This document shows, one piece after another, positions 33,422 through 40,547 of a DNA stretch of 64,000 nt (within the stretch, counting starts at the first letter, position 1; each line of letters begins with the position of its first letter). The stretch is from the NCBI RefSeq assembly GCF_900129505.1, contig NZ_LT670818.1:6791001-6855000 (forward strand), read 5' to 3'. This stretch comes from Bradyrhizobium erythrophlei. GTDB lineage: Bacteria > Pseudomonadota > Alphaproteobacteria > Rhizobiales > Xanthobacteraceae. The notes below the pieces were generated by a model that was not told the origin of the DNA, ran no database searches, and was given only the letters and a program-made list of their open reading frames with translations. The position numbers and the translations under genes are program-made.

Positions 33422-33783
33422 TCGGGGGCTCCCTTGCTCGTCGAACATTTTTCCCTAAAAAGCGATTCTTACTTATGTGGTCCGATCGTCGCCGTCGGTC
33501 TATTCGCTTTTACCGCGGACGAGTGATTTAAGGCAAACGATCCGGAAGGCGTGGCGTTCGAATACGAGGTGATCGAATACGAGGCCGCGCCGGCAAAGGA
33601 AACGGCCCCACCGCTTCTGACACGAATGGGGCCGCCAACCTGGAGGCAGGTTTTCCCCCGGTTGGGCGCGAACCCGCCGGGAGCACGGAATCGACGCTTA
33701 TCCAGCCCGACTGGTTCCAATTGGACGCGGTCAGGAACGAATCGGACTTCCGCGGTTTGAATGTTTTTCGTGGAGTACCGTTC
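33422..33783. other. Interval without a secure gene
   Basis: The left side carries the presumed promoter of the leftward universal stress gene. The rest holds a direct repeat, CGAATACGAGG and CGAATACGAGGCC (33558 and 33574), in a frame (EYEVIEYEAA) that runs on only briefly. It may be part of a decayed gene; nothing definite is visible. Confidence 0.4.
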
Positions 33784-34071
33784 GTGTCCTGGGAGCGTCC
33801 CTTCGATCAACCGGTACCGTTGCCGAGCGGTCCTCCAGCGAGAACGCTCCGCGATGCGGCGAACTTTATAAGGCAACTCCCCAAAGCCGAGCGTGAAACG
33901 CCCGAATGGCGGCTGGCAATTCAGATGTTGATCGACGCTTCCGAAGGCTGCGGACCAATGCTTTTCGCGAAATTGGGTATTGAGCGCGCTGCCTGCCGCA
34001 ACGTGGAGGGTACGTTCAACCCGACTAATGAACCGCATCGGCGTCGCCGCAAGCTGGCGCGGAATCGGTGA
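33784..34071 (+). CDS. Small conserved hypothetical, most complete member of a three-copy family
   Basis: From a GTG at 33784 the product has 95 residues: VPLPSGPPARTLRDAANFIR, QLPKAERETPEWRLAIQML, then FAKLGIERAACRNVEGTFN and the basic end RRRKLARNR. Partial relatives lie at 30654 (C-terminal half) and 32704 (N-terminal half). A TTG at 33721 would lengthen it by 21 residues. The helical centre and basic tail are conserved among the copies. Function unknown. Confidence 0.6.
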   Translation: MSWERPFDQPVPLPSGPPARTLRDAANFIRQLPKAERETPEWRLAIQMLIDASEGCGPMLFAKLGIERAACRNVEGTFNPTNEPHRRRRKLARNR

Positions 34072-34244
34072 TCGCAGGAGTCAAAAGGTATTAAACCTGG
34101 TGTTCGCGCCCGCGTATCCCAAAGCAAACCACGGTTTGCTCACCGCGACCATCGAGATTCCTCCGGTATTCGTGGATGGATTGTTGGTGACATTGTTATT
34201 CCAGATGTCGCGCGAGACCCTTTACGGTAGCTCAATCCGAGCGT

Positions 34245-34452
34245 CCTCACCTGGTCTACGGCTTCCTGACGACCGCGCCGAACGCGATCGTGGAGCCGAT
34301 CCACCCCAACGCCATGCCCGTGATCCTGACGACCGATGAGGAGCGCGACGTCTGGATGCGCGCTATGGGGACGAGGCGAAGGCGTTGCAGCGGCCGTTAC
34401 CGGACGATGCACTCAAGATCGTGATGCTGGGTGCCGACAAGGAAGACAGACA
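34245..34452 (+). pseudogene. 3' fragment of a YedK/HMCES-type (SRAP) peptidase gene
   Basis: The frame reads PHLVYGFLTTAPNAIVEPIH, then [16 protein letters not shown], and after a frameshift near 34357 resumes [19 protein letters not shown] and KEDR. These are the C-terminal motifs of SOS-response-associated SRAP proteins, which crosslink to abasic sites in single-stranded DNA; the conserved HPxAMPVIL motif is HPNAMPVIL here. The catalytic N-terminal Cys and the rest of the gene are absent, so this is a dead fragment. Confidence 0.8.
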
Positions 34453-34554
34453 AGGCGGCAGCGGAACCGGCCGTTTCGCCTCAGCGTGGCAGTTCATCAG
34501 CGGCGATGAAGAGCCATCGTACACGATCCGTCGAAAGGAACGTGACTGGTTGCC

Positions 34555-34797
34555 TCAGTGTCTGCGTCGGCCTGATGTGTGCACGAAATATGGATTGATT
34601 AGGCACGTCGCGGGACGGCCGGAGGCCGTAGCTGCGCACTGGGCAAGCGAGGTGAAGATGCAATCCATCCGCTCGCCCTCCAACTCGCCATAGACGTGCA
34701 TGCAGACTGGATAATTGGGATCATACATTTGAGCCTGTGCGGAGGTTGCAACAAGAGCCATTGCGAGCGGAAGGATTGCAACAATGAGCCTGACCAC
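34555..34797 (-). CDS. DUF3551 secreted protein, copy 1
   Basis: A GTG at 34797, five bases after GGAGG, decides the start and gives an 80-residue protein: signal peptide ([20 protein letters not shown]) and mature [20 protein letters not shown], then [19 protein letters not shown]. The pattern C...C-x-F-x-S-x2-QC-x-ATASG-x4-C-x-INP equals that of the gene at 36528. DUF3551 proteins are short, exported, cysteine-rich and without a known role. Confidence 0.8.
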   Translation of the reverse strand: MVRLIVAILPLAMALVATSAQAQMYDPNYPVCMHVYGELEGERMDCIFTSLAQCAATASGRPATCLINPYFVHTSGRRRH

Positions 34798-34901
34798 GCG
34801 AACCTCCAATTGGAGAAACAAGTCCGTCAGATCAATTATAGTACGCCGTCGTGGCGCGATCCACTCCAGCTATGCCAGTGAGAGGCGGCTGCTTACCGGT
34901 T

Positions 34902-34930
34902 AAAAAAATGGCCCCGTTTAAGGGGCCATT
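34902..34930 (-). terminator. Rho-independent terminator
   Basis: The arms ATGGCCCC and GGGGCCAT close a 5-base loop. On the minus strand the stem is followed by seven T (complement of 34902-34908). It sits directly after the stop of the leftward gene at 34936. Confidence 0.88.
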
Positions 34931-34935
34931 CTCGT

Positions 34936-35175
34936 TTAGTAGTCGTCCCAGTAATGGTGACGCCTAATAATTACACGGTCGCCATCGTGATACCAGCCGC
35001 GATGCCATCCGCGATCATGACCGTAGAATTCGACGTGGGGGCCGCGATAGTAGTCATCCCGGTAGTAGTCCCGGTCGGGACCGACGCGGAAACTAAAACC
35101 CTGGGCGCTTGCCACCGTTGGCGCGGCAACTGCGATGGCCGCTAACGCAGCGAGGACGCAAGAAATCTTTTTCAT
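34936..35175 (-). CDS. Small exported His/Tyr/Asp-rich protein
   Basis: The 79-residue product has a signal peptide (LAALAAIAVAAPTVASAQG) and a mature part with many aromatic, His and Asp residues: RDYYRDDYYRGPHVEFYGHD, then HRGWYHDGDRVIIRRHHYWD. The composition suggests metal binding or an envelope-associated disordered protein, but no family role is established. AGGAGAGAAG precedes the ATG on the minus strand. A strong terminator follows. Confidence 0.8.
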   Translation of the reverse strand: MKKISCVLAALAAIAVAAPTVASAQGFSFRVGPDRDYYRDDYYRGPHVEFYGHDRGWHRGWYHDGDRVIIRRHHYWDDY

Positions 35176-35268
35176 GTCGCTTCTCTCCTATCGTTGTTGC
35201 GCAGGAAGAAAACGGGTGGAGCAAAGCGACGTTCCCGGAACTGGTACGGAACTTTTTTGAATGAATAT

Positions 35269-35460
35269 TCAACTAGGTTTCCTATCGGAAACCATCCGCG
35301 CTGGATGGTGTGGTACGCGCTTTAACAAGGCCGGACCAGCGAAAGTATTCGCTGCATCGCAAAATTTGAACTTACGCTTCGTTACGTCGAAAACGTTCCC
35401 GTCTTCCTCGACAATTTTGGCTTGACTGACGTCCGGGACCGAACGGAAAATATAAGTCAT
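35269..35460 (-). CDS. Possible small hypothetical protein
   Basis: The ATG at 35460 gives 63 residues: MTYIFRSVPDVSQAKIVEED, then DVTKRKFKFCDAANTFAGPA. The N-terminal part is protein-like, with alternating strands, and the frame is less GC-biased than random frames nearby. There is no clear ribosome-binding site, and I recognise no family. The frame is open further upstream, but that part looks random. Confidence 0.35.
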   Translation of the reverse strand: MTYIFRSVPDVSQAKIVEEDGNVFDVTKRKFKFCDAANTFAGPALLKRVPHHPARMVSDRKPS

Positions 35461-35762
35461 TGAGCTTAAATTTTTTGGACCATGGGCCAAGCTGAACGAC
35501 CGACTTGCTCCCACCGCGGGGCCTACCTGACCCTCGCGCTGCCTCCCGGCGGCAAGGGCAAGCGTACGTTCCAGTGCTTCCCAGTGCTTCGATTGCGATG
35601 GTCCTGATCCGCTGAAAACGGATAAGGCTACGGGCTGGCTCAAGAGTGAGCTGCAGCCGCCTAAAGATTCTCGATCATCGCCGTCTCGATCTAGCCGGTG
35701 ACGAATTGCCATCATTCGCTTTGAAGCATTCCTGGATCGGCATCTAGGACCGGAGCGTCAGC
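35461..35762. other. Interval without a supported gene
   Basis: Only low-complexity frames are present. A short direct repeat, TTCCAGTGCTTC / TCCCAGTGCTTC, lies near 35570-35590. No module of the dispersed repeats was found. Confidence 0.4.
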
Positions 35763-35960
35763 TCACGTTGCCGCTGGTTTAGTGGGAGGTGTTCCGGGTG
35801 GCTTCTTTATTCGGCCTTTGCCGAGACACTCCTCGCACTTGGCAGGATAGATTTTGCGGCCCGGCTGCATTGGCTGTTTGACCTTCTGCAACCCCGTGCC
35901 ATCACAGGCCGGACAAATAGCTTCGGCCACACTCTCACGCGGTTTTTTCACAGCGACCAA
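35763..35960 (-). CDS. Tiny CxxCxGxG zinc-finger protein, copy 2
   Basis: The product of up to 65 residues contains CPACDGTGLQKVKQP and, after a PGRKIYPAK loop, CEECLGKGRI. These two CxxCxGxG units match the architecture of the gene at 28472. The basic loop between them is longer here. The start may be the TTG at 35960 or a GTG at 35951; neither has a strong ribosome-binding site. Probably binds one zinc ion; role unknown. Confidence 0.68.
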   Translation of the reverse strand: MVAVKKPRESVAEAICPACDGTGLQKVKQPMQPGRKIYPAKCEECLGKGRIKKPPGTPPTKPAAT

Positions 35961-36223
35961 TCATTAAAACAAACCAAAAAGTTGAAGCGTTTGCGCGAAG
36001 ATAGCGCCTAGCCGCAACAGCGCAATGGAACTCGCTTCTTAACCTAACCGATCAATGTTACCGCCGCAGAAGGAGGTCGTGCGTTGTCATCAAAAGGGCC
36101 GCGCGGGGGGGCCGGACCTGCGCAATCGCAAAGTCGGCATTGGCTCCAAGGGCTGACATGCCCGACCCGCCAACTCAGGTCCGAAGAGTGCCAGAAGCGG
36201 AAGTGGATTGTGTCACTCGATCA
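35961..36223. other. Interval without a supported gene
   Basis: No motif-bearing frame is visible. AGAAGGAGG at 36068-36076 looks like a ribosome-binding site, but no convincing frame follows it. Confidence 0.35.
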
Positions 36224-36418
36224 CTAAAAAGGCACGGGCGTTGCCGCCAAACCAAACGTTATCGCTGCGGGCGTGCCACGAGCCCGGCAAACAAATTTCG
36301 CTTCAAGATCGGACAGCCGAACGTCGTCGGGCCATCTGTCCCCGCTGATCGCTGTGGAATGGCTGCAATGACAGTCGGAGCAATAGATCAGCAGCCCGCG
36401 CACACCGGCTGATCGCAT
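36224..36418 (-). CDS. Small conserved hypothetical with damaged zinc-binding end
   Basis: The 64-residue product reads MRSAGVRGLLIYCSDCHCSH, then DRWPDDVRLSDLEAKFVCRA. I recall a Bradyrhizobium family with the same VRGxLIYCxDxxCSHSxxI...DRWPDDVRLSDxExxFVCxxCGxRG pattern. Here the last CxxC has become CRAR (a TGT to CGT change), and the tail then departs from the family. It may have lost zinc binding, or the gene may be decaying. Confidence 0.55.
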   Translation of the reverse strand: MRSAGVRGLLIYCSDCHCSHSTAISGDRWPDDVRLSDLEAKFVCRARGTPAAITFGLAATPVPF

Positions 36419-36527
36419 CTCGCCGAAGGTAATCTTCTCGGGTCGCTTGCTCGTTGGGTGCCTCGATGACGCGGGGAACGGATGCGCTCATCCGGAGTTG
36501 ATGGGTTTCTGAAAGAGGAGGCAAAAA

Positions 36528-36764
36528 ATGCGCCGTTTTGCTCAAGTCTTCATGATCCTAGCTTCTTTCGCCGCCCTGGCATCCACCGTTCAGCCAGCGG
36601 CGGCGGCAAAGTACTGTCTGCAGGGGAGGCAATGGGGCTTTCCAGGCAACTGTCAGTTCTCCACGCGGCAGCAGTGCATGGCAACTGCTTCAGGTACCAA
36701 TTCAACCTGCGGCATCAATCCGAGATACGCCCACGCTCGCCAGCGCGGGCCTGTGACGCGTTGA
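36528..36764 (+). CDS. DUF3551 secreted protein, copy 2
   Basis: GAGGAGG upstream of the ATG at 36528 gives a clear start. The 78-residue product has a signal peptide (LASFAALASTVQPAAAAKYC) and the DUF3551 pattern GNCQFSTRQQCMATASG, then CGINPRYA. It is the fullest of three copies: one intact at 34555, this one, and a 3' fragment at 32097-32245. Its last codons (RQRGPVTR) enter a repeat that carries another gene's start on the other strand. Confidence 0.8.
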   Translation: MRRFAQVFMILASFAALASTVQPAAAAKYCLQGRQWGFPGNCQFSTRQQCMATASGTNSTCGINPRYAHARQRGPVTR

Positions 36765-36845
36765 GGGCGCCGAAGTTTTTTAAGCCCACCCGTCGACGTT
36801 CCGGCGATTGGCGGCGGGTGAGCGCCGGCATGCGCCATTGAAGCG
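36697..36845. repeat. Chimeric repeat: DUF3551 3' end joined to WHVYYGDV 5' end (copy 1, inverted)
   Basis: This segment is the reverse complement of 32097-32245 with modest divergence. Shared strings include CGGCATCAATCCGAGATACG and CCCACCCGTCGACGTTCCGG. On the minus strand from 36838 it reads MPALTRRQSPERRR, the start of the WHVYYGDV family as in the gene at 26786. The two copies lie about 4.6 kb apart in inverted orientation, which could support inversion. Confidence 0.78.
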
Positions 36846-36925
36846 CTGCCAAAGCGTGCAGACAATCGTCTTGGACCGTGGAACCGCCGCGGCGCCGATC
36901 ACAGTGAAACCGCGATCAGTGGACT

Positions 36926-37174
36926 TCACTGGGTCGGCGGCGTAATTAACTGCGGCCGTTTCCCGACTTCGAACTTCCCCGTGCGGCGTGTCGCATAAAG
37001 CGGCCAACCCAATTCACAAACTACATGCAACCTGCAATAGGCTTGGCGGCGCCCCGCAGGCGCATCGCGGTTCTCTGGCGACGGGTCGAAGGCGATTTGG
37101 AGCCAGCCCACCCAATTGCGGTCACTTCCCCTGCGAGCTCTGAAGCGATCGACGCACTCCTTGGAACAAAGCAT
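36926..37174 (-). CDS. Possible small protein directly after livF
   Basis: The ATG at 37174 lies one base beyond the livF stop. The frame gives 82 residues: MLCSKECVDRFRARRGSDRN, then RQAYCRLHVVCELGWPLYAT. The first part has a CSKEC motif seen in short zinc fingers, and the middle is protein-like, but the family is unknown and the placement may be chance. The rest of 36846-37174 holds nothing else I can support. Confidence 0.3.
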   Translation of the reverse strand: MLCSKECVDRFRARRGSDRNWVGWLQIAFDPSPENRDAPAGRRQAYCRLHVVCELGWPLYATRRTGKFEVGKRPQLITPPTQ

Positions 37175-37897
37175 TCAGCCGCCGAGATAGGCTCGGAGCA
37201 CATCCGGGTTCTTCAGTAGCCCTGCTGCACTATCCTCGGCAACGACACGACCCGTGGTCAACACGTAGGCCCGGTTGGCGACGGAAAGCGCGTTGTGCAC
37301 GTTCTGCTCGACCAGGACGATGGTGATGCCCTGGTCGCGCAGTTGTCGAATTACCGTCAACACCTCCTGCATGATGAGGGGACTGAGGCCAAGGCTCCGT
37401 TCGTCCAGCAGCAGAATACGGGGCGCCGACATCAGCGCGCGGCCGATGGCGAGCATCTGCTGTTCGCCTCCTGAAAGCGTACCTGCCATTTGCGCGCTTC
37501 GTTCACGCAGGCGCGGGAATCGCGTCAGCACCGCTTCCATCCGCCGCTTCACCTCGGCGCGGTCACCGCAGATATAGCCGCCGAGTGCAAGGTTTTCATG
37601 CACCGTCAACTCCGGCCAGATCCGCCGTTCTTCAGGGCAATGGGCGATACCCCGGCGGACGATGGTATCGGGCCGCTGCCGGGCAATCGACACGCCATCG
37701 AGCAGGATGTCGCCCGTCGTGGCGCCGATCAGGCCCGACATCACGCGCAGCGTCGTGCTCTTGCCGGCGCCGTTGGCGCCAATCAGCGCGACGACCTCGC
37801 CGGGGCTGATCTTCAGGCTGACGCCGTGCAACGCGCGCACCTTGCCATAGGATGCGCTGACCTCGCGCAATTCGAGGATGGGATCCCTGTTGCTCAT
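37175..37897 (-). CDS. livF: Branched-chain amino-acid-type ABC transporter ATPase LivF
   Basis: This 240-residue subunit energises a HAAT-type importer. Walker A GANGAGKSTTL, the signature LSGGEQQML and Walker B LLLDERSLGLSP are present. The last normally reads DEPSLGL; here the proline is replaced by arginine (codon CGG), next to the catalytic glutamate. The ATG overlaps the livG stop by four bases. It is the last gene of the nine-gene leftward unit that begins with the molybdenum hydroxylase, so the imported compound may be an aromatic rather than an amino acid. Confidence 0.93.
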   Translation of the reverse strand: MSNRDPILELREVSASYGKVRALHGVSLKISPGEVVALIGANGAGKSTTLRVMSGLIGATTGDILLDGVSIARQRPDTIVRRGIAHCPEERRIWPELTVHENLALGGYICGDRAEVKRRMEAVLTRFPRLRERSAQMAGTLSGGEQQMLAIGRALMSAPRILLLDERSLGLSPLIMQEVLTVIRQLRDQGITIVLVEQNVHNALSVANRAYVLTTGRVVAEDSAAGLLKNPDVLRAYLGG

Positions 37898-38655
37898 GCC
37901 GCGGGCTTGCCGAGATAGGCTTCGATGACGTCGGAATTGTCTCGAATCTGGTCCGGCGTGCCCTCGGCGATCTTGCGCCCGAAGTTCAGCACAACGATGC
38001 GGTCTGATACCTCCATCACGAGCGCCATGTTGTGTTCGATCAGGAGCAAGGCTTCGACACCGTCGCCGATCAGCTTTCTGAGCACACCGCCCAACTGGTA
38101 GGCTTCCTCCGTGTTGAGGCCCGCCGCCGGTTCGTCCAGCATCAACAATCGAGGACCGGCGCCGAGCGCAACGGCCAGTTCCAGCAACCGAAGTTCGCCG
38201 CAGGAAAGCGAATCGGCTTCCGTGTTCATTCGATCGCCGAGCCCCACTTTTTCAACGATCGCCGCCGCCTCATCGCGAAGCTGCCGCTCGCGTTTGCGCT
38301 GCGCCTGGCCAGGAAAAAGGGTCCGCAGCAGCGATTTCTCACCGTGCCGGTGACGCGCCGTCAGCACGTTGCCGAACACTGTCAACCCCTTCAGCACATT
38401 GGTCTTCTGAAATGTGCGTATCAAGCCGGCCTGTGCGATTGCGTACGGCGCGTGGCCGGTGATGTCGTCGTTCCGATAAACCACCGTTCCCGCCGTCGGC
38501 TGGTAAAAACCGGTGATCATGTTGAGGCAGGTGGTCTTGCCCGCCCCGTTCGGCCCGATCAGGCTCACGATCTCGCCGGCGCCCACCTTGAAGCTGATAT
38601 CGGACAGGGCAGCCAGACCGCCAAACCGCTTCGAGACGCCTGAGAGTTCAAGCAT
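37894..38655 (-). CDS. livG: Branched-chain amino-acid-type ABC transporter ATPase LivG
   Basis: The 253-residue protein carries Walker A GPNGAGKTTCL, signature LSCGELRLLE and Walker B LLMLDEPAAGLN. The D-loop and the longer helical insertion (RHRHGEKSLLRTLFPGQAQR) are typical of LivG. The ATG at 38655 overlaps the livM stop by eight bases; a GTG at 38670 is possible but lies deeper in livM. GGAG at the right spacing supports 38655. It pairs with LivF as the ATPase heterodimer. Confidence 0.93.
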   Translation of the reverse strand: MLELSGVSKRFGGLAALSDISFKVGAGEIVSLIGPNGAGKTTCLNMITGFYQPTAGTVVYRNDDITGHAPYAIAQAGLIRTFQKTNVLKGLTVFGNVLTARHRHGEKSLLRTLFPGQAQRKRERQLRDEAAAIVEKVGLGDRMNTEADSLSCGELRLLELAVALGAGPRLLMLDEPAAGLNTEEAYQLGGVLRKLIGDGVEALLLIEHNMALVMEVSDRIVVLNFGRKIAEGTPDQIRDNSDVIEAYLGKPAA

Positions 38656-39607
38656 CGCGGGTCGCTCCACGAGGATAGCTTTCGTGGCGCCGGGCGATAA
38701 ATCCCATGATGCCGCGCGGCAGGAACAGTACCACGGCCATCACGATCAGGCCGAAGATCGAAAAGCGCAGCTCCTTGAAGTCGCGCAAATACTCTTCGAG
38801 CAGCACGACGATGACGGCACCGACCACCGGGCCGACCAGCGTTCCCTTGCCGCCGGCAAGCACCATGATGATCATCGAGACCATGAAGGAGAAACCGAAC
38901 ACTTCGGGGCCGACAAAGGAGACGTAGTTGGCGTAGAAGCCGCCGGCGAGACCGGCGATGCCCGCCGCCAGCACGAACGTGACCAGTCCGAGATAGAACG
39001 GCGAAACGCCGATCGACTGCGCCACGAACCGGTTCTCGCGGACCGCGATCGCTGCACGTCCGATGTTCGAATAGACGAAGCGATAGGCGACGAACAGGGA
39101 CACCGAGGCCAGCAACACGCCGACATAGTAATAGGCCATCTTCTGCTGCAGCGCATCGCCGGCCGTCGCCCATGCCGGCTTTTCGATGCCGGAAATGCCC
39201 ATCGGGCCGTTGGTCAGACCGATCCAGTTATTGGCGACCAGCCGCAACACCTCCGCGAAGCACAGCGTGACGATCACGAAGAACGGTCCTCGCAGCCGCA
39301 GTGTGATGGCGCCGATGACGAGCCCGAACAGCGCCGCCACCAGTGGCGCGGCAAGAACCGCGACATGAAAGGGCATGGCGAGGCGGCTTGAGAACAGCGC
39401 CGCGGTATAGGCGCCGACGCCAAGGAACGCGGTGTGGCCGAGCGGGAACTCGCCGACATAGCCGACGATGAGGTTGAAGCTCGTCGCCAGCATCACCGAA
39501 AACAAGATGAGGACGCCGATATGCAGCGCGTACTGATTGAGGATCAGGAGCGGCGCGAGCAGTGCGGCAGCCAATAAACCCCACAGGCAATTGCGTTCGA
39601 AGATCAT
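38648..39607 (-). CDS. livM: Branched-chain amino-acid-type ABC transporter permease LivM
   Basis: The 319-residue permease has about nine helices and the conserved NLIVGYVGEFPLGHTAFLGV near residue 45. The cytoplasmic coupling helix region RFVAQSIGVSPFYLGLV is present. The ATG at 39607 overlaps the livH stop (ATGA), which fixes the start; the frame upstream is open by chance. It forms the membrane channel with LivH. Confidence 0.94.
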   Translation of the reverse strand: MIFERNCLWGLLAAALLAPLLILNQYALHIGVLILFSVMLATSFNLIVGYVGEFPLGHTAFLGVGAYTAALFSSRLAMPFHVAVLAAPLVAALFGLVIGAITLRLRGPFFVIVTLCFAEVLRLVANNWIGLTNGPMGISGIEKPAWATAGDALQQKMAYYYVGVLLASVSLFVAYRFVYSNIGRAAIAVRENRFVAQSIGVSPFYLGLVTFVLAAGIAGLAGGFYANYVSFVGPEVFGFSFMVSMIIMVLAGGKGTLVGPVVGAVIVVLLEEYLRDFKELRFSIFGLIVMAVVLFLPRGIMGFIARRHESYPRGATRDA

Positions 39608-40479
39608 CAGGCGCGCTCGGCGTGTTTGCCGAAGAGGCCGTATGGCCGCACCAGCAGCATCGCGATGACCAAACCGAAGCCGATCGCATCCACGTAGCCG
39701 CTCGACATATAGCCGCCCCAGAAGGCTTCTGAAACTCCCAGGATAAGCCCGCCTACGATGGCGCCCGCAAAACTTCCCATACCGCCGAGAATGACGACCA
39801 CAAATGCCTTCAGGGATACGACGTCCCCGATGGTGGCCTGCGCCACATAGATCGAACCGAGCAGCATTCCGGCAGCGCCTGCGAGCGCCGCCCCGAGCGC
39901 GAAGGTGAAGCCGTAGACGTGAGCGGTGCGAATGCCGGAAAGTTGCGCGGCCATGGAATCCTGGAAGGTAGCTCGCATCGAGCGTCCCAGCGTTGTCCTT
40001 TGAATCAAAAGATGGACGGCGAGGATCAGCGCGGCGGAGATCGCCACCAGCACGAGCCGTGACTGAGTGATGACGACCGGACCGAAAAACAGCGGCTTGT
40101 TGGCGAACGGCGAGATGACCTTCTCCGGCGCGGTGCCTACGATCAACAACGCTGTGTTGGTCAGGAAGATCGACAGCCCGATCGTCAGCAGGATGGTCGG
40201 TTCCTCGCCCTGCCCGCGCACCCGGGCCATCAACAGGCGATCGATCAGATAGCCGCCGACCGCGAGACTGAAGATCACGACCGCGAGCGTCAGGAAGAAA
40301 TTGAGCCCAACGAGATCTGTCAACGACCATCCCAGGAGCCCGCCAACCACATAGAGCTCACCATGGGCAAAATTCACCACGCGCATCAGACCGAACACCA
40401 GCGTCAGGCCGAGCGCGGACAGCGCGTAAAAGGTCCCGATGACCAGGCCATTGGCAAGAAGCTGAAGGAACAGATCCAT
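39607..40479 (-). CDS. livH: Branched-chain amino-acid-type ABC transporter permease LivH
   Basis: This 290-residue permease starts MDLFLQLLANGLVIGTFYAL, the classic LivH entry, with FGLMRVVNFAHGELYVVGG following. The EAA-like loop SGIRTAHVYGFTFALGAALA and GGMGSFAGAIVGGLILG are typical. It follows livK by 68 bases and overlaps livM. Confidence 0.94.
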   Translation of the reverse strand: MDLFLQLLANGLVIGTFYALSALGLTLVFGLMRVVNFAHGELYVVGGLLGWSLTDLVGLNFFLTLAVVIFSLAVGGYLIDRLLMARVRGQGEEPTILLTIGLSIFLTNTALLIVGTAPEKVISPFANKPLFFGPVVITQSRLVLVAISAALILAVHLLIQRTTLGRSMRATFQDSMAAQLSGIRTAHVYGFTFALGAALAGAAGMLLGSIYVAQATIGDVVSLKAFVVVILGGMGSFAGAIVGGLILGVSEAFWGGYMSSGYVDAIGFGLVIAMLLVRPYGLFGKHAERA

Positions 40480-40547
40480 ATCGCGCTCACGGTTCCGAGC
40501 GCCTCGGAGGCGCGGGCGGGAGCGTCAGCGACGCCCCCGCGTTGTTC

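Noticed and set aside
33551..33760. A 69-codon gene starting MAFEYEVIEYEAAP
   Set aside because: Only the first 15 codons look protein-like, because of a short direct repeat. The rest is random, and no ribosome-binding site is present.
22387..37174. A defined genomic island with att sites at tRNA-Lys
   Set aside because: No integrase and no second copy of the tRNA 3' end were found. The idea remains possible but is not supported by boundaries.
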